NCBI RefSeq assembly: GCF_003612565.1
Contig: NZ_RAZG01000045.1
Coordinates: 1 to 32,744 of the forward strand
Reading direction: 5' to 3'
Length of the DNA: 32,744 nt
Origin: Roseburia sp. 1XD42-69
GTDB taxonomy: Bacteria; Bacillota; Clostridia; Lachnospirales; Lachnospiraceae
The notes under the pieces are model-generated. The model saw only the letters and a program-made list of their open reading frames with translations. It ran no database searches and was not told the origin of the DNA. Below are positions 23,615-31,909 of this stretch, in pieces; positions within the stretch are counted from its first letter, which is position 1; the number at the start of each line of letters is the position of its first letter. The position numbers and the translations under genes were made by a program.

Positions 23615-24058
23615 TTACTGTCTGCCTGTATGCAGATTTTCTGTCAGGGTCTCCAGAATCCGGGCCAGGTACTGTTCAAACTGTACCTGCTCTTTTTCTG
23701 AAAACCCCTGGTAAAATAAATCATTCATCTGCTGGGATACCGCTTCATATTCTGCCTGCAGAGATTTCGCATACTCCGTAAGGGATACAATGGTCTGACG
23801 GCGGTTTTGGGGATTAATGCTCCGCTCCACAATCCCCTTGTTTACCATACCGTCTATTACAGCAGATACCGTATTCTTGGCAAGGGAAGTTTTCTCACTG
23901 ATTTCGCTGATTGTAAGATCATCGTCCTTCCACAAAATAAACAGAATCCTTCCCTGCCCGCCGCTTATTTCAATGCCGTTTTCAGCCAATAACCTTTCAA
24001 AAATCCTGTCCTGGAGCTGCTTTATCTGTGTAATATAAAATCCGCCTCTGGTTTCCAA
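23615..24058 (-). CDS. MarR family transcriptional regulator
   Basis: A 147-residue winged-helix repressor, probably dimeric. GGFYITQIKQLQDRIFERLL opens the dimer helix. The winged helix spans about 35-95, with the recognition helix in SEKTSLAKNTVSAVIDGMVN and the wing INPQNRRQTIVSLTEYAKSL. It starts at TTG 24058, with GAGGT about 6 nt upstream, where family members normally start. It is first gene of a two-gene transcript with the flavin protein and is divergent from the methyltransferase gene. A near-palindrome between the two promoters is its likely operator, so it may control both directions. Confidence 0.88.
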   Translation of the reverse strand: METRGGFYITQIKQLQDRIFERLLAENGIEISGGQGRILFILWKDDDLTISEISEKTSLAKNTVSAVIDGMVNKGIVERSINPQNRRQTIVSLTEYAKSLQAEYEAVSQQMNDLFYQGFSEKEQVQFEQYLARILETLTENLHTGRQ

Positions 24059-24077
24059 ATCAGCACCTCAAATCTAA

Positions 24078-24135
24078 TTAGAACATTTCCAAATAGAACT
24101 GTTATTAATTTAACACAGAAAAACAGGCCTGTCAA
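24078..24135 (-). promoter_or_regulatory. marR promoter and candidate operator
   Basis: On the minus strand -35 TTGACA (24130-24135), a 17-bp spacer and -10 TAAATT (24107-24112). Just downstream, 24077-24112 holds an imperfect dyad, AATTAGAACA facing TGTTATTAATT, with a second AGAAC inside. The position over the -10 and start site fits autorepression. Confidence 0.55.
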
Positions 24136-24153
24136 CAGAAATAAAAAGATACC

Positions 24154-24182
24154 TTGACATTTAAGTTTGAAAACCCTACAAT
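24154..24182 (+). promoter_or_regulatory. Promoter of the methyltransferase-reductase pair
   Basis: -35 TTGACA (24154-24159), exactly 17 bp, then -10 TACAAT (24177-24182). The methyltransferase ATG is 31 nt further. The open frame that begins at 24154 lies over the promoter and is not the real start. Confidence 0.75.
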
Positions 24183-24213
24183 AATTTCTATCAAACGCAA
24201 AAAGGAGAACATC

Positions 24214-24831
24214 ATGCTGAACAACAAAGGATTTGACTTATGGGCGGATGGATATAACAAGGCGGTGGGCCTTTCGGAGGAAGAAAACACCTACCCCTTC
24301 GCAGGATATAAAAATCTCCTTGCCGCCATCTATAAAAATGTACTGAAAAAAGAAAAACCGGACGTCCTTGATATCGGTTTTGGAACGGGTACCCTCACCG
24401 CAAAACTATATGGAATGGGCTGCAATATATACGGTCAGGATTTTTCCCAGAGAATGATTGAACTTGCCCGGGAAAAAATGCCGGATGCCCATTTATACCA
24501 GGGAGATTTCTCCCAGGGTATTGTAAAACCCCTTCTTGAAACATCCTATGACTTTATTATTGCAACCTATTCCCTCCACCATTTAACGGACGATGAAAAA
24601 GTTGTTTTTATTAAAAATCTAAAAGGGCTGCTGAAAGAAGACGGAACCATTTTCATCGGGGACGTGGCTTTTCTCACCAGAGAGGAACTGGAAACATGCC
24701 GCAGGGAAGCAGGTTCTGCCTGGGATAAGGATGAGATTTATTTTGTGGCCGATGAATTGCAGGAAACTTTCCCAGAAATGGAATTTACCAGGATTTCCTA
24801 TTGTGCGGGGATACTTTCTTTTAAAAAATAA
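24214..24831 (+). CDS. Class I SAM-dependent methyltransferase
   Basis: A 205-residue Rossmann methyltransferase. Motif I is DVLDIGFGTGTLTAKL (about 51-66), followed by the acidic strand IYGQDFSQRMIELAREKMPD, motif ATYSLHHLTDDEK (about 120-132) and LLKEDGTIFIGDVAF. It resembles YrrT/UbiE-like small-molecule methyltransferases; the substrate is unknown. AGGAG lies 6 nt before ATG 24214, which is downstream of the mapped promoter. It shares that transcript with the reductase gene 18 nt downstream. Confidence 0.88.
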   Translation: MLNNKGFDLWADGYNKAVGLSEEENTYPFAGYKNLLAAIYKNVLKKEKPDVLDIGFGTGTLTAKLYGMGCNIYGQDFSQRMIELAREKMPDAHLYQGDFSQGIVKPLLETSYDFIIATYSLHHLTDDEKVVFIKNLKGLLKEDGTIFIGDVAFLTREELETCRREAGSAWDKDEIYFVADELQETFPEMEFTRISYCAGILSFKK

Positions 24832-24849
24832 TCTGATGAGGACAAGACA

Positions 24850-25653
24850 ATGAAAAAGCGGATTTTGATTTTGGGTGCCACCGGAACCGTAGGCACAGCC
24901 ATATACAGACAGCTTTCCCAGGAAAAAGACTGGGAAATCTGGGGGACATATTGTTCCTCAAAACAAAAGGATTCTTCTATGCTTCGGTTTTCTGTGGAAA
25001 TGCCTGATAAAATCCACTCTCTTTTAGGTCAGGTACGCCCTGATCTTGTCATCTCCTCCCTCCGGGGAAATTTTGACAGACAACTTACCGTCCATGAAAG
25101 TATCGCCGGCTATCTATCCGCCAACGGCGGAAAAATCATCTTCATTTCCACCGCCAATGTCTTTGACGGAAACTGCAAAAAAAAACATTATGAAAATGAC
25201 CCCACAAATTCAGACAGCGAATATGGCCGTTTTAAAATACAATGCGAAGATTTACTGAGAGAACGGCTGGGCAGCCGCACCGTAATCATACGAATTCCCT
25301 TTGTCTGGGGCAAAAACTCCCCAAGGATTCAGGAAATAAGAAAGGGATGTGAAAAAGGGGAACTGGAAGTTTACACGGATTTTTTCAGCAATCACGTTGC
25401 GGATTTGCAGATTGCAAAGACCCTCCGGTGGATAATTGAGGAGGATAAAGAGGGAATTTTTCATGTAGGAACCTCCGATGTCATAGAGTACCAGGATTTT
25501 ATACAAAAGCTTATCTGTGCAATGGGGGGGAAAAAACCCTGCTTTGTTTGCCAAAAAGAGCCGGGGGTCATGGCTGTTTTAAACAGCCGGGATGACCTGC
25601 CGAACTCTTTGAAATGGGACAGTGAAAGGTTAATTGCCTATCTAAATAGTTAG
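24850..25653 (+). CDS. NAD(P)-dependent sugar-nucleotide reductase-like protein (RmlD family)
   Basis: A 267-residue extended short-chain dehydrogenase most like dTDP-4-dehydrorhamnose reductase. The NAD-binding motif is ILGATGTVGTAIYRQL (about 6-21, GxxGxxG). PDLVISSLRGNFD, ISTANVFDGN and YGRFK (the YxxxK catalytic pair, about 125-129) follow, then RIPFVWG and HVADLQIAKTLRWIIEE. No other dTDP-rhamnose genes are nearby, so the substrate is open. Paired with a methyltransferase under a MarR-linked promoter, it may modify a small molecule rather than build polysaccharide. Confidence 0.8.
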   Translation: MKKRILILGATGTVGTAIYRQLSQEKDWEIWGTYCSSKQKDSSMLRFSVEMPDKIHSLLGQVRPDLVISSLRGNFDRQLTVHESIAGYLSANGGKIIFISTANVFDGNCKKKHYENDPTNSDSEYGRFKIQCEDLLRERLGSRTVIIRIPFVWGKNSPRIQEIRKGCEKGELEVYTDFFSNHVADLQIAKTLRWIIEEDKEGIFHVGTSDVIEYQDFIQKLICAMGGKKPCFVCQKEPGVMAVLNSRDDLPNSLKWDSERLIAYLNS

Positions 25654-25743
25654 GAAAAATGTCATGCGGCACTGCTCTAATTTACAATAGAAACTTGTCG
25701 TATATCCTTTTTCCGCCTTAGCCCCGCATTCCATGCACATCAT
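25642..25743 (-). CDS. Possible 33-residue zinc-ribbon-like peptide
   Basis: The frame reads MMCMECGAKAEKGYTTSFYC then KLEQCRMTFFLTI. The CMEC pair with GAKAEKGYTT resembles the beginning of YgiT-type zinc-ribbon domains. AGGGG lies 9 nt before the ATG. It overlaps the end of the reductase gene on the other strand and may be only a remnant. Confidence 0.25.
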   Translation of the reverse strand: MMCMECGAKAEKGYTTSFYCKLEQCRMTFFLTI

Positions 25744-25845
25744 AAGCAGCACCCCTTACTTGTCAACTTTATTATTGATATACAACTTATAGCAGATTCC
25801 AAAACTTTTTTAAAGCATTTATCTGCCAGAACTTCTTATATTGAA

Positions 25846-28344
25846 TCACACCCGGAATATCTTTATCTGGTTCTCCAGTTCTTTCGCCGAAGTTGTAAGA
25901 TTTTCCGACTCTTTTGCCACTGTCTCGCTGTTCTGCATCAGGCTGTCCGCCTGGGCCACCAGATTGTCCGAGGAGGCCAGTATCGACCGGGAACTGTCCG
26001 CCTGTTCCTCAGAAATATCTGCAACATTCCTGGCAACATTTTCCACCTGGTTTATTTTCTGTATCATCTTTTCCACCAGTTCCGAAACGTCTGCTATGTT
26101 ATCAAAAATGGAATCATAAGTCTTCACCGCATTGCCGATCAGCACGCTGCTGTTGTTAATATTGTCCACACTATCCTTCGCCTGGCTGATGACGCTCTCA
26201 ATCAAAGACTTGATTTCCATGATAAGCTCATCGATATGCCGCACGGACTCCATGCTGGTCTGGGCCAGTTTACTGGTCTCCGACGCCACCACCGCAAACC
26301 CTTTCCCGGCCTCCCCTGCCCGGGCCGCCTCGATGGATGCGTTTAAGGACAACAGATTCGTCTCATCTGCAATCTCACCGATTGTCCTTGTAATATCTGT
26401 AATTTCCTGGGACGCCTGGCCCACTTCATCTATGGCGGACTGGAGCTGCCTTACGGAATCGTTGATGCTGTGCATGGCTGCGTCAACGTCCTGCATCACG
26501 GCCTTCCCTTTTTGGGAGATGTTTACGGTCTCCTCCATTTTACCGCTCACTCCGTCCCCATCCGCCTTGGTTTCCTCCACAAGGGCAGCCAGGGTTGTAG
26601 CGCTCTGGGCAATCACGTTTACAGAACGGGAAAGCTGGTTTACCGTAGAATTCATATCTTTCATAGACTGGTTCTGCTGTTTCGATGCGGAAAACATCTG
26701 CACGGATACGTCCTTGCTGCTGTCCGCCTGGTTATGCAGCATATGGGAAACATGGTCAATGGAAACAATCACCCCCCGCATGGCTTCAATAAAAACATTG
26801 ACGCACCGGCTCATAATTCCAATTTCGTCATTGCTTCCCTCGTCGCTTTGGATGGTAAAATCCCCTTCCGTCATTGTGGTAATCAAATCTGTCAATTTCT
26901 TCACCGGCATAATAACAATATGGACAATCCGTTCCATTAACAGGGTTAAAACCAGCACGGATACGATTCCAAAAAGTATCATAATATTTCTTGTGTGGCG
27001 CAGATCCTTATAAACGGTTTTTGCCGGGACATAGGACACCAAAAGCCAGTTTGTCCCCTCCACCGGCTCAAAGACACAAATGTTCCCGTTCATTTCCACC
27101 AGGTCATACTGGTAACTGGCGATTTTCTCCGCCACATTTTTCATAAATTCATCCGAAGAATCCCCCAGTTTTGCGGAAATCAGCGCCGTATCCCTGGAAG
27201 CCAATACCCTGCCCTCCTCTGCGTCCACTAAAAGTGACTGGGCATCCTCCATTTTTACAAAACTACTCACAAAGATGCTGATTCGTTCCAGGGACAAATC
27301 TCCCGACAGTACCCATACATCTTCCGTATTTTTATTCAGCATGCCGCAGACGCTGATGACCTGTTTTCCCTCGTCATTTATGTAAGCATCTGTAAATCCC
27401 ATATTTACCCTAGTCTGCCCTTCCAAAAACCACTCACTCCGGGTCACCTGGCTGTCCTGGGCATTCTCCTTTTCCTCCCCAGGAGCAAAGGGGGCATTGC
27501 TGCTGACAGAGACATTGCTGATTGTCACCCCTTCTTTTGATCCGGCGGCCCCCAGGTTAAATTCCAGCCGGCCGTTGGCGTCATCCTCTTCCCCCATGGT
27601 AAATTCATAGGTAAATGTCTGCTTTTGGGTGGTAAGCAAAACTTCCGTATCTTCCAGATACCGTTTATAATCCTGATCCGGCGCAGTTACACTGACCTTC
27701 ATATTTCTCTCCCCATCTGCACAGGCATCAAAAGAAACCCGGTATCCTGTATTCTTCTGCAAAAATAGCTCCGGCTGCACCAACTGTACGCTGTAGTCTT
27801 CGCCTCCCTCATTTACCGTAAAAATCTTTATCTCCTTATCTTCGATTTGGGCGGAAGCCTCCCCCCCAAGTGCGGTGAGAAACGTCCATCCCTTTTTATC
27901 TGACAAGTCCTCACGGACGGAAAAATCTCCGTTTTCCAAAAAATTCCCTGCCGCATCGGGTTCCCGGAACCCTATTGCCTTCCCCTCTTCGGATTTGTAG
28001 ATTTTTCCCTTTGTACTGGCCAGTTGAAACCCTTCCGGGAAATTACTGTCAAAATTGTAGTAGGCATAGAGAAAATCCTGCGTCTCCTTTTCCCCAAAAT
28101 CCATTTCCTCCAGCCCCTGTTTTACCGCATTGACAGAATTCAGGTTCTTATCCAGCCATCCTTCAATTTCAGACGCCTGGCTTTCCACAGAAGAATTTAA
28201 AAGGCTGTGGGCATTTTGTTTCAGCACACGTTCCGAAACAAAATAAGATAAGCCGATTAAAACAACAATGATAACCAGAACCACAGGCAGTATAATGCCC
28301 AGAAGTTTTATTTTTATGGGAAAAAACTTTTTTCTCTCTTTCAT
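25846..28344 (-). CDS. Methyl-accepting chemotaxis protein with carbohydrate-binding insertion
   Basis: An 832-residue transmembrane chemoreceptor. TM1 spans about 13-35, TM2 about 453-471, HAMP about 473-530, and a long cytoplasmic coiled coil follows with the signalling tip [20 protein letters not shown]. The sensor between the TMs is a dCache-type domain (about 37-133, then [20 protein letters not shown] at about 302-321 onward). It is split by about 150 residues (about 135-285) that look like a CBM4/9-type beta sandwich: [37 protein letters not shown] and [11 protein letters not shown]. It would signal to CheA/CheW. The substrate-binding lipoprotein gene lies 62 nt upstream in the same direction. 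GGAGGG precedes the ATG. Confidence 0.9.
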   Translation of the reverse strand: MKERKKFFPIKIKLLGIILPVVLVIIVVLIGLSYFVSERVLKQNAHSLLNSSVESQASEIEGWLDKNLNSVNAVKQGLEEMDFGEKETQDFLYAYYNFDSNFPEGFQLASTKGKIYKSEEGKAIGFREPDAAGNFLENGDFSVREDLSDKKGWTFLTALGGEASAQIEDKEIKIFTVNEGGEDYSVQLVQPELFLQKNTGYRVSFDACADGERNMKVSVTAPDQDYKRYLEDTEVLLTTQKQTFTYEFTMGEEDDANGRLEFNLGAAGSKEGVTISNVSVSSNAPFAPGEEKENAQDSQVTRSEWFLEGQTRVNMGFTDAYINDEGKQVISVCGMLNKNTEDVWVLSGDLSLERISIFVSSFVKMEDAQSLLVDAEEGRVLASRDTALISAKLGDSSDEFMKNVAEKIASYQYDLVEMNGNICVFEPVEGTNWLLVSYVPAKTVYKDLRHTRNIMILFGIVSVLVLTLLMERIVHIVIMPVKKLTDLITTMTEGDFTIQSDEGSNDEIGIMSRCVNVFIEAMRGVIVSIDHVSHMLHNQADSSKDVSVQMFSASKQQNQSMKDMNSTVNQLSRSVNVIAQSATTLAALVEETKADGDGVSGKMEETVNISQKGKAVMQDVDAAMHSINDSVRQLQSAIDEVGQASQEITDITRTIGEIADETNLLSLNASIEAARAGEAGKGFAVVASETSKLAQTSMESVRHIDELIMEIKSLIESVISQAKDSVDNINNSSVLIGNAVKTYDSIFDNIADVSELVEKMIQKINQVENVARNVADISEEQADSSRSILASSDNLVAQADSLMQNSETVAKESENLTTSAKELENQIKIFRV

Positions 28345-28406
28345 TTGTTCCCTCCGTTTTCTCTCTTATGGCTGACTGAAACTGCCCTGCGCCATGGGAT
28401 TTTGCA

Positions 28407-29378
28407 TTACTTTTGATACTGGGCTGCGTTGTCTGCATCCACTTTTTCAAAGGGAACCAGAATATATTTCCCGTCCTCTGAAATGCCCTCTATTGTGTCC
28501 GCAGACTGGCCTTTTGCCAGGCATCCCGCCGCCTCCACCGCCGCAGATATCTGGGCCGAAACAGGCTGGTAAACGGTAAAATCCATTTTCCCCTCTAAGA
28601 TGGCCTGGCATCCGGCCTCAGAAGCATCCACCCCCAGAAACAAAACGGAGTCCGTACTGACCCCTGCATCTTCAAAGGCCGCAAGCCCTCCCAGGGCCAT
28701 GTCGTCATTGTTTGCGGCAACACAGTCAACAGGGTTTCCCGTCCTTAAAAAAATCCCCATCAGCTCCCTGGCGGTGTCACTGCTCCAGTCTGCATAATCT
28801 TCAAAGACATAATTTATTTTTTTCCCGCTGGCCTTTAAGGTCTGCTTTAAACCCTTTGTCCTGCCCTCCGCCCCGGATGCCCCCTTGGGCCCTTTCAAAA
28901 CCGCCACGTTAATCTCGTCTCTGCCTGAAAATTTTTCCAATATGTATTCCGCCTGATACTGCCCCGCCATAAATTCATCGGAGGCCACATAAATATAACG
29001 ATCCTTTTCCAACTGCCCCTCCTCCGGCGCATTGTTGATAAACACAATGGGAAGTTCTCCCGAAACTGCTTGTACGGCGGTGGCAGTTTCCGGGGAGACA
29101 AGACCGCACAAAAACACATTGTACCCGTCTTCCACAGCCCCCTTTAACTGGGAAATCTGGGTTTCCAGGGACTTTTCCGCATATCCCACTTCAAATTCCC
29201 ACCCGTTGATATCGGCCTGCTCTTTCAGCTGATTTGCCCATCCCTCATAGTAATCCCCGCTTTCGATTGCGGCGTAATATATCTTCACACTGCCCTCTTC
29301 TGCCTCTGTTTCCCCACAGCCGGAAAACAGGACAGTCACAGCCATTACAATACATAAAATCCGTGCTATTTTCTTCAT
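28407..29378 (-). CDS. Sugar-type substrate-binding lipoprotein (type 1 periplasmic binding fold)
   Basis: A 323-residue lipoprotein of the Peripla_BP_4 (ribose/galactose-binding) type. The signal peptide ends FSGC, the lipobox. Domain features: GDYYEGWANQLKEQADINGW, LKGAVEDGYNVFLCGLVSPE, LPIVFINNAPEEGQ, YVASDEFMAGQYQAEYIL, VAVLKGPKGASGAEGRTKGL and DCVAANNDDMALGGLAAFED. Start 29378 begins the signal peptide; the frame extends 18 codons further without support. No ABC permease or ATPase gene is next to it. The following gene is a chemoreceptor, so this protein may deliver ligand to the receptor rather than to a transporter. Confidence 0.88.
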   Translation of the reverse strand: MKKIARILCIVMAVTVLFSGCGETEAEEGSVKIYYAAIESGDYYEGWANQLKEQADINGWEFEVGYAEKSLETQISQLKGAVEDGYNVFLCGLVSPETATAVQAVSGELPIVFINNAPEEGQLEKDRYIYVASDEFMAGQYQAEYILEKFSGRDEINVAVLKGPKGASGAEGRTKGLKQTLKASGKKINYVFEDYADWSSDTARELMGIFLRTGNPVDCVAANNDDMALGGLAAFEDAGVSTDSVLFLGVDASEAGCQAILEGKMDFTVYQPVSAQISAAVEAAGCLAKGQSADTIEGISEDGKYILVPFEKVDADNAAQYQK

Positions 29379-29454
29379 CCCTTGCACCTGCCTGCTCTTT
29401 TTTTCTATTCTGACATATCTGGCTTTTCCCATATATCAGATTTGTTGACAAAAT

Positions 29455-29473
29455 ATCACATATTTGATGTGAT
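29455..29473. promoter_or_regulatory. Palindromic operator candidate upstream of the binding-protein gene
   Basis: Perfect 7-bp arms ATCACAT and ATGTGAT separated by 5 bp. It lies 77 nt before the binding-protein start and between that gene and the divergent regulator gene. On the plus strand TTGACA (29445-29450) and TGTGAT (29468-29473) are 17 bp apart and could be a weak promoter covered by it. Confidence 0.45.
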
Positions 29474-29498
29474 GTTGTACCATGCTATGAAACTTCAT

Positions 29499-29529
29499 AG
29501 TTCACACCCAAAACGGAGCAGTTCGCACC
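29499..29529 (+). promoter_or_regulatory. LytTR-type twin direct repeat, site A
   Basis: AGTTCACACC (29499-29508) and AGTTCGCACC (29520-29529) are 21 bp apart start to start, the spacing usual for LytTR dimers (AgrA, ComE). It lies before the response-regulator gene and just upstream of the -35 position of its promoter. The same site occurs at 31797-31827. Confidence 0.7.
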
Positions 29530-29560
29530 TTTGCAGTCAGTAATAAAGTGCAAGTGACGA

Positions 29561-29566
29561 TATAAT
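29561..29566 (+). promoter_or_regulatory. -10 element of the two-component operon
   Basis: Perfect TATAAT 57 nt before the response-regulator ATG. The hexamer 17 bp upstream (CAGTAA) is not a -35, which fits a promoter that needs the bound regulator. Confidence 0.55.
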
Positions 29567-29622
29567 AAAAGAGAAACTCTGAACTTTATATTTCTTAGGT
29601 CAGGAAAGGAAGTCGTGATATT

Positions 29623-30345
29623 ATGAGGCTTGCAGTTTGTGATGATGACCGGGCAATCCGGGAAGAACTTATCCGGCTGATACAAAGGCAAGTGCCGGAA
29701 GCAGATATTGCAGAGTATCCATCGGGAGAAGAATTGATACATGCAAAAGGAAACTTTGACATTTATTTTCTTGATATTGAAATGGGCAAAGTATCCGGCA
29801 TGGATATCGCAAGACGTATCAGAGAACAGGAAGAAAGGGGCAGGCAAAGGAGCATTCTTATTTTTGTGACGGGGTATCGTGAATACATGGAAGCGGCGTT
29901 TGACGTAAATGCGTTCCATTATCTGATAAAGCCTATTGACCCAGAAAAGTTTTCAGAAGTATTCCGCCGGGCATGGAAAGAAGCGTCTGTTTTCTGTGAA
30001 CAGACCAAAAAATATATCATGGTAAAAAGTTCTGGAACCCAGCAGAAACTGTTGCTGAGAAATATTTACTATATAGAGAGTGGCAATAAGAAAGTCATTT
30101 TCCATACAACGAAAGGGATACTGGAAGTTTACGGAAAAATGGAGGAATTGGAAAACGGATTAGGGAACACTTTTTACCGCTGCCATAGGTGCTATCTTGT
30201 AAACATGGAGAAAATCTCTGCGTACAGTGGGGATAACATAAAAGTCATAAACGGGGATACTCTGCTTCTTGCAAGGAAGAAATATTCTGATTTCATCAAA
30301 ACTTATATGCGGTATGTAAAAAATGGAGGGATTGTCAATGTCTGA
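29623..30345 (+). CDS. LytTR-family response regulator
   Basis: A 240-residue AgrA/LytR-type regulator. The receiver domain (1-118) has the acidic pocket CDDD (6-9), phosphoacceptor D51 in YFLDIEMG, T83 in FVTGYREYM and K103 in LIKPID. The LytTR DNA-binding domain (about 132-236) shows LRNIYYIESGNKKVIFHTTK, FYRCHRCYLVNMEKIS and LARKKYSDFIKTYMRYV. It is the first gene of a two-gene operon and overlaps the kinase gene by 8 nt. A twin direct repeat before its promoter, repeated before the DUF6033 gene, is the likely binding site. Confidence 0.93.
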   Translation: MRLAVCDDDRAIREELIRLIQRQVPEADIAEYPSGEELIHAKGNFDIYFLDIEMGKVSGMDIARRIREQEERGRQRSILIFVTGYREYMEAAFDVNAFHYLIKPIDPEKFSEVFRRAWKEASVFCEQTKKYIMVKSSGTQQKLLLRNIYYIESGNKKVIFHTTKGILEVYGKMEELENGLGNTFYRCHRCYLVNMEKISAYSGDNIKVINGDTLLLARKKYSDFIKTYMRYVKNGGIVNV

Positions 30346-31783
30346 AATGCTGCTGCTCTCAGTTTCTGTTTATTTGATTAACGGTATATTAAGTGGTGTT
30401 TATGTACGGAGTTTTTTGAAAGAGAAATATGGGAAAGGGCTGATTTTGGCAGTATGGAGTGCAGCCTGTTTTCTTATCCAGATTGCAGTATTTGAAGTGC
30501 TGGACAGCAGATTTCCAGTGGGGGAAGCCGCTGGGATACTCTTAAATATCTGTATCCTGTTGTTTTTGCAGTTACTTTTCTTTGAAAAAGATACGCAGAA
30601 ACAATTTTTTATTGTCTTTAGCTTCATGGCAGGAAAAGAAACCGTGAAATATATCGTCAGCGTATTCAGTTTTATATTCCATGGGCTGTGCCATAACCTC
30701 CTGGACTATTTTATTACAAAAGGAATGATACATACGTTAGAAAAATCCAATATATGGATAAAATTTTTTTCTTTCCTTGTTATAATTTTATGTGCGCTGC
30801 TTTATACTCTGCTGTTATCTGTATTTCTGCGTTTCATAAGTAAAAAGTTTGTAAAAAAAGATTATCTGCTGCAGACACATGAGAATATTTTTCTGATTTT
30901 ACCCTGTATTGCTGCATTATGTATTTCAGTGACAATAAAGATGATGATGATATCCGTTGAAAATGGAATGACCGTAATTATTTATGATACTGTGCCTGCA
31001 ACAAAATTCTGGATACCTGTTATCTGCGTCCTGCTGCTTTCCGCTATTGCCGCAAGCGTCATATTGTTTCAGAAACTGCTACAGTACAATGAGGAAACCG
31101 GGAAACGTGTCATACTGGAAAATCAAGTGCGGCAAATGCAGAAAGAGATTGCAGAAATACAGGGCATCTATAGGGATATGAGAGGGCTTCGGCATGATAT
31201 GAGAAGCCATTTAGCCAATATTTCTCTGCTTGTTAAAAATGCGGCGGGTTCTGCAAATGCAGAATTGGAAAGCTATATCGGAAAAATGGAAGAAACGGTG
31301 AGCAAATTAGATTTTGCCTATCAAACGGGCAGCCCCATCACGGATATTATTCTCCACCAGAAAGGACAGGAAGCAGCGAAAAAACAGATACAGTTCCAGG
31401 TTGATTTTTCCTATCCCTCAAACCTTAGGATAGACATTTATGATATTGCAGTTATTTTGAATAATGCTCTGGAAAATGCCATAGAAGCGTGCCGTAAGAC
31501 AGAGGGCAATAAACAGGTAAAGCTGCATTCTTATGTGAAAGGCAGCCTGTTTTTTATCGAAGTTGAAAATGATTTTGCAGAGAATATTATCATAGAGAAA
31601 GAAAGCGGGCTGCCTGTCAGCAGCAAGGGAAACGGGAAACTACACGGAATTGGAATATCCAATATCCAAAGATGTGCAAAAAAGTATATGGGCGATATTG
31701 ATATTGAAATTTCTGATACAGAGGGCAGGAAAAAATTCTGTCTTACAGTAATGATGAATGGAAAGCCTGTGACTGCAACCTGA
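30338..31783 (+). CDS. GHKL-type sensor histidine kinase (AgrC-like)
   Basis: A 481-residue membrane kinase. About six membrane helices fill residues 1-247, with little extracellular sequence, so the signal is probably sensed in or at the membrane. A coiled segment (about 255-280) leads to the phosphorylated H286 in RGLRHDMRSHLANISLL. The GHKL ATPase has ILNNALENAIEAC (N box, about 371) and GNGKLHGIGISNIQRC (G2 box). The start at 30338 is chosen because GGAGGG lies 8 nt upstream. The overlap with the regulator gene suggests coupled translation. No AgrB/AgrD-type peptide gene is seen next to it. Confidence 0.9.
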   Translation: MSEMLLLSVSVYLINGILSGVYVRSFLKEKYGKGLILAVWSAACFLIQIAVFEVLDSRFPVGEAAGILLNICILLFLQLLFFEKDTQKQFFIVFSFMAGKETVKYIVSVFSFIFHGLCHNLLDYFITKGMIHTLEKSNIWIKFFSFLVIILCALLYTLLLSVFLRFISKKFVKKDYLLQTHENIFLILPCIAALCISVTIKMMMISVENGMTVIIYDTVPATKFWIPVICVLLLSAIAASVILFQKLLQYNEETGKRVILENQVRQMQKEIAEIQGIYRDMRGLRHDMRSHLANISLLVKNAAGSANAELESYIGKMEETVSKLDFAYQTGSPITDIILHQKGQEAAKKQIQFQVDFSYPSNLRIDIYDIAVILNNALENAIEACRKTEGNKQVKLHSYVKGSLFFIEVENDFAENIIIEKESGLPVSSKGNGKLHGIGISNIQRCAKKYMGDIDIEISDTEGRKKFCLTVMMNGKPVTAT

Positions 31784-31796
31784 TAATGCACTAAAA

Positions 31797-31827
31797 ATTT
31801 CACGCCCAAAACGGAGCAGTTCACGCC
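31797..31827 (+). promoter_or_regulatory. LytTR-type twin direct repeat, site B
   Basis: ATTTCACGCC (31797-31806) and AGTTCACGCC (31818-31827), again 21 bp apart, with the 11-bp spacer CAAAACGGAGC identical to site A. A -10-like TACGAT or TACGTA follows at 31855-31865, and the block ACGATA sits 37-38 bp after the second half-site in both places. The DUF6033 gene starts about 80 nt downstream. Confidence 0.7.
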
Positions 31828-31909
31828 AAATTTGTAATCCTTAAGATAAAAAAATACGATACGTAAAGCAGAAACATTAAGTCAGTAAAATTTTCAGGAG
31901 GACAAAATT

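Noticed and set aside
26132-27013. Long plus-strand frames across the chemoreceptor gene
   Set aside because: Low-complexity antisense frames opposite a well-supported chemoreceptor; no ribosome site or family match.
30323-31783. Agr-type quorum sensing locus
   Set aside because: The kinase and regulator are AgrC/AgrA-like, but no AgrB protease or AgrD peptide gene is next to them.
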